From Streptomyces sp. NBC_01471 (lineage in GTDB: Bacteria; Actinomycetota; Actinomycetes; Streptomycetales; Streptomycetaceae): DNA of 64,000 bases. Positions 44,868 to 52,365 of this stretch are shown one piece after another; the stretch's first letter is position 1; each line of letters starts with the position of its first letter. The stretch is from NCBI RefSeq assembly GCF_041438865.1, contig NZ_CP109450.1, positions 3,954,501 through 4,018,500 on the forward strand. Direction: 5' to 3'. Below the pieces are notes generated by a model, which saw nothing but the letters and a program-made list of their open reading frames with translations, searched no databases and was not told the origin of the DNA. A program made the position numbers and the translations under genes.

Positions 44868-44894
44868 CCGCACCACCCCGGCGGGGTGGTGCGG
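44868..44894 (+). terminator. Terminator after the HtrA-like gene
   Basis: A 12-bp perfect stem (44868-44879 with 44883-44894) with a 3-base loop, touching the first base of the tRNA that follows. Confidence 0.85.
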
Positions 44895-44979
44895 GGTGGG
44901 TTGCCCGAGCGGCCTAAGGGAACGGTCTTGAAAACCGTCGTGGCGAGAGTCACCGTGGGTTCAAATCCCACACCCACCG
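44895..44979 (+). tRNA. tRNA-Ser (anticodon UGA)
   Basis: 85 nt with the long variable arm of serine tRNAs. Acceptor GGTGGGT pairs with ACCCACC; anticodon loop CTTGAAA (44927-44933) sets anticodon TGA (44929-44931); the T arm is GTGGGTTCAAATCCCAC. Discriminator G at 44979. CCA is not encoded. A hairpin terminator follows at 44995. Confidence 0.97.
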
Positions 44980-44994
44980 CTTGCAGGTGTACGG

Positions 44995-45028
44995 AAGGCC
45001 CCTGACCGGTAACTCGGTCGGGGGCCTT
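44995..45028 (+). terminator. Terminator of tRNA-Ser(UGA)
   Basis: A 14-bp stem with one G-T pair (44995-45008 with 45015-45028) and a 6-base loop, 15 bases past the tRNA. Confidence 0.85.
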
Positions 45029-45210
45029 ACTCGTTGGCGCTGCCGGTCCGGCGCTGCCCGCCGGTACCGACGTCGACCGGGCCCGGCAGGCGTTCCGCAT
45101 GTTCTGTGTCCGTTCGGTCACCGAGTCTGCCCCTGTGTCCCTGGAATCTTCTCGGTTCTCCGAGTAAGAGTGAAGGCTGGTTGGCTTGCCTCGATCCTGA
45201 AGGAATGAAC

Positions 45211-46041
45211 ATGGCCTCAAACCGGGAAGCAGACCGGAAAGCCGGGAAAAACCCCACGTCCCAACGTGAGCGTGCAGCTTCCGCCCGACCGGCTCTTCCG
45301 GGGATCCTCGGCCTGCAGCGCAGGGTCGGAAATGCTGCAGTCGTCCAGATGCTCCGTCAGGCCGGTCACCCGGCGGCAGAGGATCGGCACCAGCACGGCC
45401 CCGGGTGCGCTCATCAGCCGGAGGGGGCCCAGGTGCAGCGGTCCGCGAGCGGCCATGCCGTCGCCCGCTCCCTTCAGGAGGAGCAGCACGCTCACGGTGC
45501 CGGCTGCGGTCACGAAGGCACGCAGGACACCGGGCCGGCTGAACAACTGGGCCTGCTCAATGCCGCCATGTCCTCCACGAGTCGTCCGCTGCCCGCACCG
45601 CTGCGCAAGGAGGCGGAGTCGTTCTACCAGAACGACCTCTCCTCCGCCCGCCTCCACGACGGCCCGGTGGCTCAGCGTGCCACTACGGCGATGGGGGCTC
45701 AGGCCATGACGGTCGGCACTCACATCTTCCTGCCTCCGGAGGCCCTGGGGAACATGTCGCTCATGGGCCACGAACTCGGTCACGTCAGCGAGAATCTCAA
45801 GGGCACCCGCGAGACGGGCGACACCAACAGTGCCGGGGTCACCGTCACCGACCCCAACCAGAACTCCGAGCAGAAGGCGGAAAGGGACGGGGCCGCCTTC
45901 GCCGCAAGTGTGGGGAGCGCCCCATCCGTCGTCGCCCAGAGAGCGGTGGATGAAGTACTGGACGACACCGTCCAGCGTGCCGTCCCCGGTGGCGCGGCCG
46001 ATGAGGCTGTTGAGCGAAAGGACGAGGAAGCGGCGGGGTAG
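45211..46041 (+). CDS. DUF4157 protein with HELGH motif
   Basis: A 276-residue protein starting with a basic helical segment (LQRRVGNAAVVQMLRQAG) that is common in proteins linked to extracellular contractile injection systems, then a His/Gln-rich linker and a DUF4157 domain with QNDLSSARLHDG, THIFLPPEAL and MGHELGHVSENL, in which HELGH (187-191) is a zinc-protease-like motif. It has no signal peptide. ATG 45211 has AAGGA at a good distance. Codon use is less G/C-biased than neighbours. It lies directly behind a tRNA-Ser gene, and no injection-system genes are present here, so it may be an orphan effector carried by horizontal transfer. Confidence 0.85.
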   Translation: MASNREADRKAGKNPTSQRERAASARPALPGILGLQRRVGNAAVVQMLRQAGHPAAEDRHQHGPGCAHQPEGAQVQRSASGHAVARSLQEEQHAHGAGCGHEGTQDTGPAEQLGLLNAAMSSTSRPLPAPLRKEAESFYQNDLSSARLHDGPVAQRATTAMGAQAMTVGTHIFLPPEALGNMSLMGHELGHVSENLKGTRETGDTNSAGVTVTDPNQNSEQKAERDGAAFAASVGSAPSVVAQRAVDEVLDDTVQRAVPGGAADEAVERKDEEAAG

Positions 46042-46167
46042 CGGCACGAGGGGGAACAAGCGGGACAAGAACGGAGTCCACAGCGGTGTCGCGGGGCAGA
46101 GGGCCGGACGCCGGGACAGGGGCGCCACGCGGGTGCTGACCGGAAGGGGCATCTCGGCGTCTCCGCG

Positions 46168-46199
46168 TCTCCGCGTCGCCGTTTCTCCGCGTCGCCGTT
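46168..46199. repeat. 16-bp tandem repeat
   Basis: TCTCCGCGTCGCCGTT occurs twice in tandem (46168-46183 and 46184-46199), with a partial copy before. It sits in the convergent gap between the DUF4157 and phosphodiester-glycosidase-like genes. Confidence 0.75.
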
Positions 46200-46228
46200 C
46201 CTCCGATGGGGAAGTGCCCCTTCCGCTT

Positions 46229-47389
46229 TCAGCGCGCGTACACCGCCACGAAGTCCCGCGTCGCCTGGTTGTAGTAACGGTCCGGCGGGTTCTCGAAGTC
46301 CAGGATGTTGGTCGGCTTCGGGTCGGCGGGGTCGGTCCTGCCGTCGTAGCTCATGAAGGACGGCCAGGCCCGGTTCATGTCCAGCGGCATCGCGCGTACC
46401 GCTCCGGCGCGCTGCATCAGGTCCGCGAGCGTGTGGGCCGTGAGCGCCTGGCCGACCACCATGATCACGTCACCCTTGGCGGTGACGCCCACGCCCGAGC
46501 GTTCCACGAACATTTTGCTCTGGTCGGTGGCGCCCCACTTGGAGTCGTTGTCGATGTCCGGGACGACCTTCCCGCCGTCGACCATCAGCTCCAGGCACTG
46601 GCGTACGCCGACGACGTCCGGTGTCATCCGCACGTCGCGGCCCCAGACGCCGAGCTTCATCGAGCCGTCGCGGTAGAAGACCTCGGAGGCCGCGCCGTCG
46701 CGGAGCGATCCCACGGTTCGGCCGTTGAGGTAGAAGCCGCCGTTGGAGCCACCGTCGGAGACCTTGAAGCCGCCGTTCCAGGTGGCGACGAGTCCGGTGC
46801 GCTGCCCCTTGGGGACGTTCGGCGGGACCGAGAAGCTGCCGCCGGGTTCCCGCACGCCCGGGTGGAGCTGGAAGCGGGCGTTCTTCGTGCTGATCCAGGC
46901 CACGGCCGATTCGTACGACGTGTGCTCCGCGTCGGGCCGCACGTATGTCCCCTGCACGATCGGCCGTCCCTTGCTGTCGCTGGCCAGCGTGCGGTAGACG
47001 CCCTCGCCCTTGAGCGCCGGTGAGACGAGCGGGTGCATCGGGGCGCGCAGCGGTACCTCGGGGTGGGTGCCGTGCGGGGGCGCCTGGGCGGCGGCGGTCT
47101 GGTTCATACGGGCCTGGGCGTCGGCCGACAGGGCGCCGCCGACCTTCGGTGGGTCGAGGTCGTACCTGACGTTCTCCAGTTTGTCGACCACGACGCCCAG
47201 CGAGTGCTCGCGGGCCCAGCCCGCGAGCCGTGCAGCCGTGCTGTCGTCGCCCGGGTAGGTCAGGGCCCCGCCGACGGACCAGCCGAGGGCTCCGACGCAG
47301 ACCAGAAGGGCCGCGAGCACCGCGCGGGTGGCCTTCCTGCGGGGGCGCAGGCGGCGCCTCCTGGGGCCGGGATCCGTTGCCTGGGACAT
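46229..47389 (-). CDS. Phosphodiester glycosidase (NAGPA)-domain protein
   Basis: A 386-residue membrane-anchored secreted protein: basic N-terminus, one helix (AVLAALLVCVGALGWSVGGA), then a ~300-residue extracytoplasmic NAGPA/DUF2233 domain with ATWNGGFKVSDGGSNGGFYL, DGSMKLGVWGRDVRM, and GVTAKGDVIMVVGQALTAHT. Family members cleave N-acetylglucosamine phosphodiester linkages or related cell-wall polymers. ATG 47389 has AAGGAG upstream. Confidence 0.9.
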   Translation of the reverse strand: MSQATDPGPRRRRLRPRRKATRAVLAALLVCVGALGWSVGGALTYPGDDSTAARLAGWAREHSLGVVVDKLENVRYDLDPPKVGGALSADAQARMNQTAAAQAPPHGTHPEVPLRAPMHPLVSPALKGEGVYRTLASDSKGRPIVQGTYVRPDAEHTSYESAVAWISTKNARFQLHPGVREPGGSFSVPPNVPKGQRTGLVATWNGGFKVSDGGSNGGFYLNGRTVGSLRDGAASEVFYRDGSMKLGVWGRDVRMTPDVVGVRQCLELMVDGGKVVPDIDNDSKWGATDQSKMFVERSGVGVTAKGDVIMVVGQALTAHTLADLMQRAGAVRAMPLDMNRAWPSFMSYDGRTDPADPKPTNILDFENPPDRYYNQATRDFVAVYAR

Positions 47390-47609
47390 GACGCTCCTTC
47401 ACCTGACGCGCACTCATCTGACGTCCCATCGGAACCCGTCAACGGGAATCCGCCCAGCCGGGAGGGGCCAACCGGGTGGTGTTCATCGGAAGAACACCAC
47501 TTTCTGTGCGTTGATCCCTATCTGTCCCGACCCCATCCGCATGATGTGAAAAGTACGTAGAACGTCCCACCGTAAAAACTGCGGTAGAGCACAGAAATGA
47601 GGGGTCGTC

Positions 47610-48071
47610 ATGACCAGCCAGGCCAAGAAGGTGTGGGCCGCCTTCACCACCGCGTTCTTCGCGCTCGTCGCGATGCTCGGATTCTCCACTTCTACTCGCG
47701 CCGCCGCTGCCGTACCCGCCGGTGCCGCCGCCCCGGTTCCCGCCGGCCTGACGGGCCGCACTGTCCGTACGACGGGCGTTCCCGCCGTGCGAACGGCTCC
47801 GGATGCCGCGGCACCGGCTCCGGCTCCGGCTCCGGCATCGACCCCGGGATCGACTCCGGTATCGGCTCCGGTCACCGTCGAACCGGCGCAGGTCGCCTGG
47901 TGGGCGCTGCCCAAGGACCGTGCGCTGCCCCCGACCATCAAGCAGCGCATCCGCGCCGAAGCACACGGGTCCACGCCCAGCACGCGGCACCTCCCGCTCG
48001 ACACCGACGCCTCGTCGGATGAAGCGGTCGCGGACGCCGCGGTCGGCGAAGCGGTTCTTCAGCCGGCCTGA
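47610..48071 (+). CDS. DUF6344-type small secreted protein
   Basis: A 153-residue protein with a start typical of DUF6344 (MTSQAKKVWAAFTTAFFALV), a signal peptide/helix, an Ala/Pro/Thr-rich low-complexity middle and a short conserved-looking block (VEPAQVAWWALPKDRALPPT, then IKQRIRAEAHG). Known only in Streptomyces and relatives; function unknown. GAGGGG precedes the ATG. Confidence 0.75.
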   Translation: MTSQAKKVWAAFTTAFFALVAMLGFSTSTRAAAAVPAGAAAPVPAGLTGRTVRTTGVPAVRTAPDAAAPAPAPAPASTPGSTPVSAPVTVEPAQVAWWALPKDRALPPTIKQRIRAEAHGSTPSTRHLPLDTDASSDEAVADAAVGEAVLQPA

Positions 48072-48340
48072 TCGTGCGACCGATGCTGTGGGTCCGAACC
48101 AGCCGCACAGGCTCCCGGGACCGCACGGATCGACTCGAAGGCCGCACAGATCGCGCGGACCGCATGGATCGCACAGGCCATGCAGACCGCAGGGACCACG
48201 GGCACCGCATGAGTCACGCAGGCCATGCAGGCCGCAAAGACCACGTGCACCGCACAGGTCGCAAGGACCGCACGGAGCAAGCAGGCCACGCAGGTCGCGC
48301 AGGCCACACCGATCAAGCAGGCCGCACCGATCGCGGTGCG
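48072..48340. repeat. Degenerate short tandem repeats overlapping the prim-pol 3' end
   Basis: About a dozen imperfect copies of a 12-17-bp unit built on CACAGGTCGCA / CAGGCCATGCA / GACCGCACAGATC run from the DUF6344 stop into the last codons of the prim-pol gene (ends 48313). No gene is apparent in the repeat. Confidence 0.7.
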
Positions 48341-49209
48341 GGCATCGTCAGGCGGGCTGCCGAGGCGATGGTGGCACGGGCTTCATGCTCGGTGAGTCCG
48401 GTACGGACAGCCGCACGGGTGAGCCGGTCGGCGAGTTGGTCGCCGAAACCGTTCTCGTAGGCGCGGCAGGCGGCCCAGAACAGACGGGTGTTGCGCTGCC
48501 CCTCATGGGCGGCGAGTACGAAGTGCACCAGGCCATGGCCCTGAGCGGGCCGGCCGGTGGAGTACGGGGAACGCTCAGGAGGCGTGAGCAGACGGAGCAG
48601 AGCACGAGGACAGGGCGCGGGCGTCAGATGTGCCGTGCCGGGAGCGAGGCGGTAGACACCGTGGGCCGTGAGTGAACCGGGCCCCACGAGATAACCACCG
48701 GCGCCCCGGATGTCGATGCCGGGAGCGAGCCGGCTCACCGAGTTGGGGACGACCCTGTCGGGTGGTCCGGTCAGCCAGAGATGGCTGCCGCCGCTCGGGG
48801 TGAGCACGGTGACGGTTTCCGGGATCGTGAACAGATGCTTGAGCGCGAGGCGTTGCAGAGCGGCCGTGGAGTCGGTCTCCGCCTTGGTGTCGAGGTCGAT
48901 GCCGATCAGATGGTGCGGCGGCCGGCCGCAGGCGATGCCGTAACCGGTGGCCCAGGGGGCGGCGGCGAACAGCGCGCGCACGGCTGCGGGGTCGGCCGTG
49001 GCGTCGTGGACGCCGTGTCCCGTACGGCCACAGGCGCCGCGACAGCGGACCGGGCCGGCTTCCCCGTGATGCGGCGAGGGGATCGCCGGGAGCTTGGTGC
49101 GGGACAGGGGGATGACGGGGAGCCCGAGCTCGGCGGCGGAGAGCGCGTGGGCGAGGGCCAGGGTGGCGTCGTGCCTGTCGATGGCGGCCATGTGTTCATT
49201 ATCGTGCAT
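48313..49209 (-). CDS. Bifunctional DNA primase/polymerase (prim-pol) domain protein
   Basis: A 298-residue protein with the PF09250 domain. The archaeo-eukaryotic primase catalytic pattern is kept: GIACGRPPHHLIGIDLDTKA contains the DLD acidic pair, and LTPSGGSHLWLTGP and GIDIRGAGGYLVGPGSL follow as usual. Such domains are typical of plasmids and integrative elements, where they are fused to helicases; here it stands alone. ATG 49209 gives MHDNEHM; ATG 49191 is an alternative. In contrast with the homologue at 39162-39887 this one appears catalytically competent. Its 3' end runs into a repeat array. Confidence 0.85.
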   Translation of the reverse strand: MHDNEHMAAIDRHDATLALAHALSAAELGLPVIPLSRTKLPAIPSPHHGEAGPVRCRGACGRTGHGVHDATADPAAVRALFAAAPWATGYGIACGRPPHHLIGIDLDTKAETDSTAALQRLALKHLFTIPETVTVLTPSGGSHLWLTGPPDRVVPNSVSRLAPGIDIRGAGGYLVGPGSLTAHGVYRLAPGTAHLTPAPCPRALLRLLTPPERSPYSTGRPAQGHGLVHFVLAAHEGQRNTRLFWAACRAYENGFGDQLADRLTRAAVRTGLTEHEARATIASAARLTMPAPRSVRPA

Positions 49210-49513
49210 GTGTTCGAATAGGGAAAGTGGGGCGGAAAGCTCTTTCGCGCCCCGCCCGGAAGAAGTGCAGGAACGCTTCACCTCCTGGGGCGCCCGGGTT
49301 CTCCGGGTGGGCAGCGGTCGCTGCGCAGGTTCGTGTCGTGATGGGGGTTTATCGACTTAACGTCACGCTTGCGAGGGAATCAGGGCTTCCAGGCTGGTTC
49401 GGCGGGGGTCTGGTGGGCAACTCTGATCTCGCGACAGTCGTGAATCACTTCGCCGGGGCGGTCGGCCAACTGCCCCGGAAACAGCCGCACTTCTGGTTCC
49501 TGGAGGAAATGAC
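49210..49513. other. Divergent intergenic region before the Asn-rich secreted protein
   Basis: 304 bp with no gene visible. A+T-richer around 49340-49400 (includes TTATCGACTTAACGTCACGC), likely promoter DNA for the rightward gene, whose leader of ~110 nt is GC-rich. I found no riboswitch-like structure. Confidence 0.5.
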
Positions 49514-49819
49514 ATGGCACACATCCGTACCGTTCGCGTCCTTGCCGCCGTCGCCGCCCTGCCGCTGGCAGCGGCCCTCTTCACAGGTGTGGCAACCGCG
49601 GACAACGGTGCTGTCGCGGGCAGCGGATCCAACGCCAGTGTTGCCGGGGTCGTCGGCAGTGGCGTCGGGCACAACAACAACGGCAACTCGACCACCACGC
49701 AGCAGGTTGCCACTGGCTCCGGCGCGTCGAACCAGAACAGCACGGCGAGTGTGAACGGCTCGGCGTTCACCTCGATCGACCAGGCCCACTACACGGTGAA
49801 CTTCACGCGGCTCTGGTGA
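49514..49819 (+). CDS. Small Asn/Ser/Gly-rich secreted protein
   Basis: A 101-residue protein with a clear signal peptide (VRVLAAVAALPLAAALFTGV, cleavage near ATA-DN) and a ~72-residue mature part of alternating Gly, Ser, Asn, Thr, Gln and Val residues (VGHNNNGNSTTTQQVATGSG). The composition is like those of amyloid-forming or surface proteins such as rodlins and curli-type repeats, though it lacks their named motifs and no cysteines are present. AGGAGG-like sequence precedes ATG 49514. A hairpin terminator follows. Confidence 0.8.
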   Translation: MAHIRTVRVLAAVAALPLAAALFTGVATADNGAVAGSGSNASVAGVVGSGVGHNNNGNSTTTQQVATGSGASNQNSTASVNGSAFTSIDQAHYTVNFTRLW

Positions 49820-49895
49820 CATCCGGCCCGATGGGGGTCGGGATCGTGGGGGTCGTGCGGGAACCGCACGCGTACTGCACAGGGTGAGTGAACGT

Positions 49896-49936
49896 CCGGG
49901 CGACGGTGCTGAGGCATCGCCGCCCGGGCGGTTTTC
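49896..49936 (+). terminator. Terminator after the Asn-rich protein
   Basis: A 14-bp stem with two non-Watson-Crick pairs (49896-49909 with 49914-49927), 4-base loop, followed by GCGGTTTTCT. Confidence 0.75.
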
Positions 49937-49973
49937 TGCGTGCTGCTGCGGCAGTTGGGGCCGGGCTCCGGTC

Positions 49974-50007
49974 TTGACACCCGACCTGTATCTGACGGAC
50001 AGTCAGA
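49974..50007 (+). promoter_or_regulatory. Promoter and TetR-like operator of the igr-like operon
   Basis: TTGACA at 49974-49979 is a good -35 element. TCTGAC(GGACA)GTCAGA (49991-50007) is a perfect 6-bp inverted repeat overlapping the expected -10, an arrangement typical of repressor sites of TetR regulators of acyl-CoA metabolism. It is 34 bp before the start codon. Confidence 0.75.
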
Positions 50008-50040
50008 AACCCTGATCCGGATGCCAGGGAGGCCGCCGAC

Positions 50041-51228
50041 GTGCACCTCGCCCCGACGGAGAGGCAGTTGGAACTCCGTGCCGAACTCCGTGCCTATTTC
50101 AGTGAAGTGATGCGACAAGGGCCGGGAGCCGGGGGTGACCCCCCTCCGGGCCCCGGCGCACACGCCGCGGAACAGCGGGCGCTGCTGCGACGCGTCGGAG
50201 CCGACGGGATGCTGGGGCTGGGCTGGCCCGTCGAGTACGGAGGCAGGGGGCGCGGCCCCGATGAGCAGTTCGTCTTCTTCGACGAGGCGTACCGCGCGGG
50301 TGTGCCCGTCTCGATGGTCACGCTGAACACCGTCGGCCCGACGCTGATGAAGTACGGGACGCCGGAGCAGAAGGACTACTTCCTGCCGCGCATTCTGTCC
50401 GGCGACGTCGTCTTCGCGATCGGCTACAGCGAGCCGTCGGCCGGTACTGATCTCGCCTCGCTGCGCACGCGCGCGGTGCGGGACGGCGACACGTGGGTGA
50501 TCGACGGGCAGAAGGTCTTCACGTCCAACGCCCAGAACGCCGACTGGATCTGGCTCGCCTGCCGGACTGATCCGGATGCGCCCAAGCACCGCGGTATTTC
50601 GATCGTGCTGGTGCCGACGGACGCCCCCGGCTTCTCGTGGACCCCGATCGAGACGGTGGGCGGCCAGACCACGACCGCCACGTACTACGACGGGATCCGG
50701 GTGCCTGCGGGGAACCTGGTCGGCGCCGAGAACGCGGGCTGGAAGCTGATCACCAACCAGCTCAACCATGAGCGGGTGGCGCTGGCCGCGATCGGTATGC
50801 AGGCGGAGGACTGCTATGCGGAGGTCCTGGCGTACGCCCGCACACCCGACCCGGAGACCGGCGTACGACCGGCCGACCGCGCGTGGATCAGGGCGCGGCT
50901 CGCGGAGGTGCACGCCCGGCTCGCGGCCGTCAGATTGCTCAACTGGCGGCTGGTCGGGGACGTCGGAGCCGGGACTCTCGCGCCGGGCGACGCAAGTGGG
51001 GTCAAGTTTCTGGGAACCGAGAGCGCCGTAGAGGTGTATCGAATGTGTCAGGAAATTGCGGGGGAGACGGCGCTGATCCGGGCGGGGGCTCCGGGGGCTT
51101 TCGGGGACGGGGAGCTGGAGCGGATGAACCGGGCGGCGCAGATCAACACATTCGGGGGCGGGGTGAGCGAGGTGCAGCGGGAGATCGTCGCGACGATGCG
51201 ACTCGGGATGAGGAGCCGGAAGAGGTGA
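50041..51228 (+). CDS. Acyl-CoA dehydrogenase, FadE29 (ChsE2)-like
   Basis: A 395-residue acyl-CoA dehydrogenase with FAIGYSEPSAGTDLASLRTRA and KVFTSNAQNADWIWLACRTD (FAD/substrate region), SWTPIETVGGQTTTATYY and a C-terminal FGGGVSEVQREIVATMRL. The pattern matches mycobacterial FadE29 closely by memory. In M. tuberculosis FadE28 and FadE29 form a heterotetramer that dehydrogenates the three-carbon side chain of cholesterol-derived acyl-CoA. Its partner is encoded at 52366. GTG 50041 has GGGAGG upstream. Its stop overlaps the next gene (GTGA, 51225-51228). Confidence 0.92.
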   Translation: MHLAPTERQLELRAELRAYFSEVMRQGPGAGGDPPPGPGAHAAEQRALLRRVGADGMLGLGWPVEYGGRGRGPDEQFVFFDEAYRAGVPVSMVTLNTVGPTLMKYGTPEQKDYFLPRILSGDVVFAIGYSEPSAGTDLASLRTRAVRDGDTWVIDGQKVFTSNAQNADWIWLACRTDPDAPKHRGISIVLVPTDAPGFSWTPIETVGGQTTTATYYDGIRVPAGNLVGAENAGWKLITNQLNHERVALAAIGMQAEDCYAEVLAYARTPDPETGVRPADRAWIRARLAEVHARLAAVRLLNWRLVGDVGAGTLAPGDASGVKFLGTESAVEVYRMCQEIAGETALIRAGAPGAFGDGELERMNRAAQINTFGGGVSEVQREIVATMRLGMRSRKR

Positions 51229-52364
51229 GCGGTGAGGTGGTGAGGGACGGGACGGTGAACGGCGGTGCGGTCAGCGGCGGTGTGGTGAACGCCGGTGCGG
51301 TCAGCGGTGGGGCGGTCAGCCGTGCGGAGCCGAGCGGCAGGGATCGGCTGTACGAGCGGCTGAAGGCGTACGAGGGGCGACCGGCCGCGACCTCGGGAGT
51401 GGGCAAGGACACGGTCAACGAGGCGATGATCAGGCACTGGTGCGAGGCGATGGGGGACGTGAGCCCGGCCTATCCGGCTGTCGCGCCGCCCACCATGCTC
51501 CAGGCGTGGACGATGGGAGGGCTCTCGGGGCATACGGGCAGGACCGCCGCCTACGACGAGCTCTTCGCCCTGCTGGACGGTGCGGGCTGCACGGCGGTCG
51601 TGGCGACCGACTGCGAACAGGAGTATCTGCGGGATCTGCGGCCCGGCGACCGGATCACCTTCGACGCGGTGATCGAGTCGGTCTCCGAGCGCAAGAAGAC
51701 CGCGTTGGGGACCGGGTATTTCGTCACCACACGGATGGACGTCCGGGGCGAGGGCCAGCTGGCGGGGACGCACCGCTTCCGGATCCTCAAGTACGCGCCT
51801 GCGGCGGGGGCGAGGACACCGGCTGAGGTCGGCGCCGAGTCCGGCGGCACGGCTGCCACCGGGTCCCGCAGCACGGTCGCTTCTGATTCTGGTCGTACGG
51901 CCGACGGCGCGGCCCCGGGCGGGACGACGGGCGGGGCGAAGGGCGCGCGGGCGGGGCGGCCGGGGGCGAGGCGGCCGCGCCCGGTGGTCAACCGGGACAA
52001 TGCCGGGTTCTGGGACGGAGTGGCCCGCCACCAGCTGCTGATCCAGCGGTGCACGTCCTGTTCGGCGCTGCGGTTTCCCTGGCTGCCGGGCTGCAACGCG
52101 TGCGGGTCGCCCCAGTGGGACACGATCGCGGCGAGCGGGGCCGGGACGGTCTACTCGTACGTGGTCATGCACCATCCGGCCTTTCCGGCCTTCGATCCGC
52201 CCTATGCGGTGGGCCTGATCGAGCTGGCCGAGGGGGTGCGCATGGTGAGCAACGTGATCGGAGTGCCGTACGACAAGGTGCGGGTCGGTCTGCCCGTGAG
52301 CCTTGAATTCCTGCGGGTGGAGGAGGACGTGGAGCTGCCGGTGTTCAGGGGAGGCGGGGGCTGA
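51225..52364 (+). CDS. MaoC hydratase-like / DUF35 OB-fold protein (ChsH2-like)
   Basis: A 379-residue two-domain protein. An N-terminal repeat-encoded leader (~1-35; Gly-Ala-Val-Ser units) precedes a MaoC-like hot-dog domain (~40-190). A Ser/Gly/Thr-rich linker leads to a DUF35 region whose zinc ribbon (Cys 276, 279, 290, 293; CTSCSALRFPWLPGCNACGS) and OB-fold occupy the C-terminal third. In mycobacteria ChsH2 pairs with ChsH1 as hydratase, and its DUF35 domain binds Ltp2 for retro-aldol cleavage. GTG 51225 has AGGAG 9 bases upstream and overlaps the preceding stop. Confidence 0.9.
   Translation: MSGEVVRDGTVNGGAVSGGVVNAGAVSGGAVSRAEPSGRDRLYERLKAYEGRPAATSGVGKDTVNEAMIRHWCEAMGDVSPAYPAVAPPTMLQAWTMGGLSGHTGRTAAYDELFALLDGAGCTAVVATDCEQEYLRDLRPGDRITFDAVIESVSERKKTALGTGYFVTTRMDVRGEGQLAGTHRFRILKYAPAAGARTPAEVGAESGGTAATGSRSTVASDSGRTADGAAPGGTTGGAKGARAGRPGARRPRPVVNRDNAGFWDGVARHQLLIQRCTSCSALRFPWLPGCNACGSPQWDTIAASGAGTVYSYVVMHHPAFPAFDPPYAVGLIELAEGVRMVSNVIGVPYDKVRVGLPVSLEFLRVEEDVELPVFRGGGG
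51250..51320 (+). repeat. In-frame 15-30-bp repeats in the ChsH2-like gene start
   Basis: Imperfect copies of GGTGCGGTCAGCGGYGG encode the repeated GGAVSGG / NAGAVSGG leader. The unit keeps the frame; the region has no counterpart in the usual MaoC domain. Confidence 0.6.
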
Positions 52365-52365
52365 C

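Noticed and set aside
44895..45028. Integrative element at tRNA-Ser(UGA)
   Set aside because: No integrase gene or repeated tRNA 3' end was seen in the window; kept only as a hypothesis for the accessory block.
50883..51224. Upstream extension of the ChsH2-like gene
   Set aside because: Lies inside the acyl-CoA dehydrogenase gene in another frame; GTG 51225 has a ribosome-binding site and a GTGA overlap.
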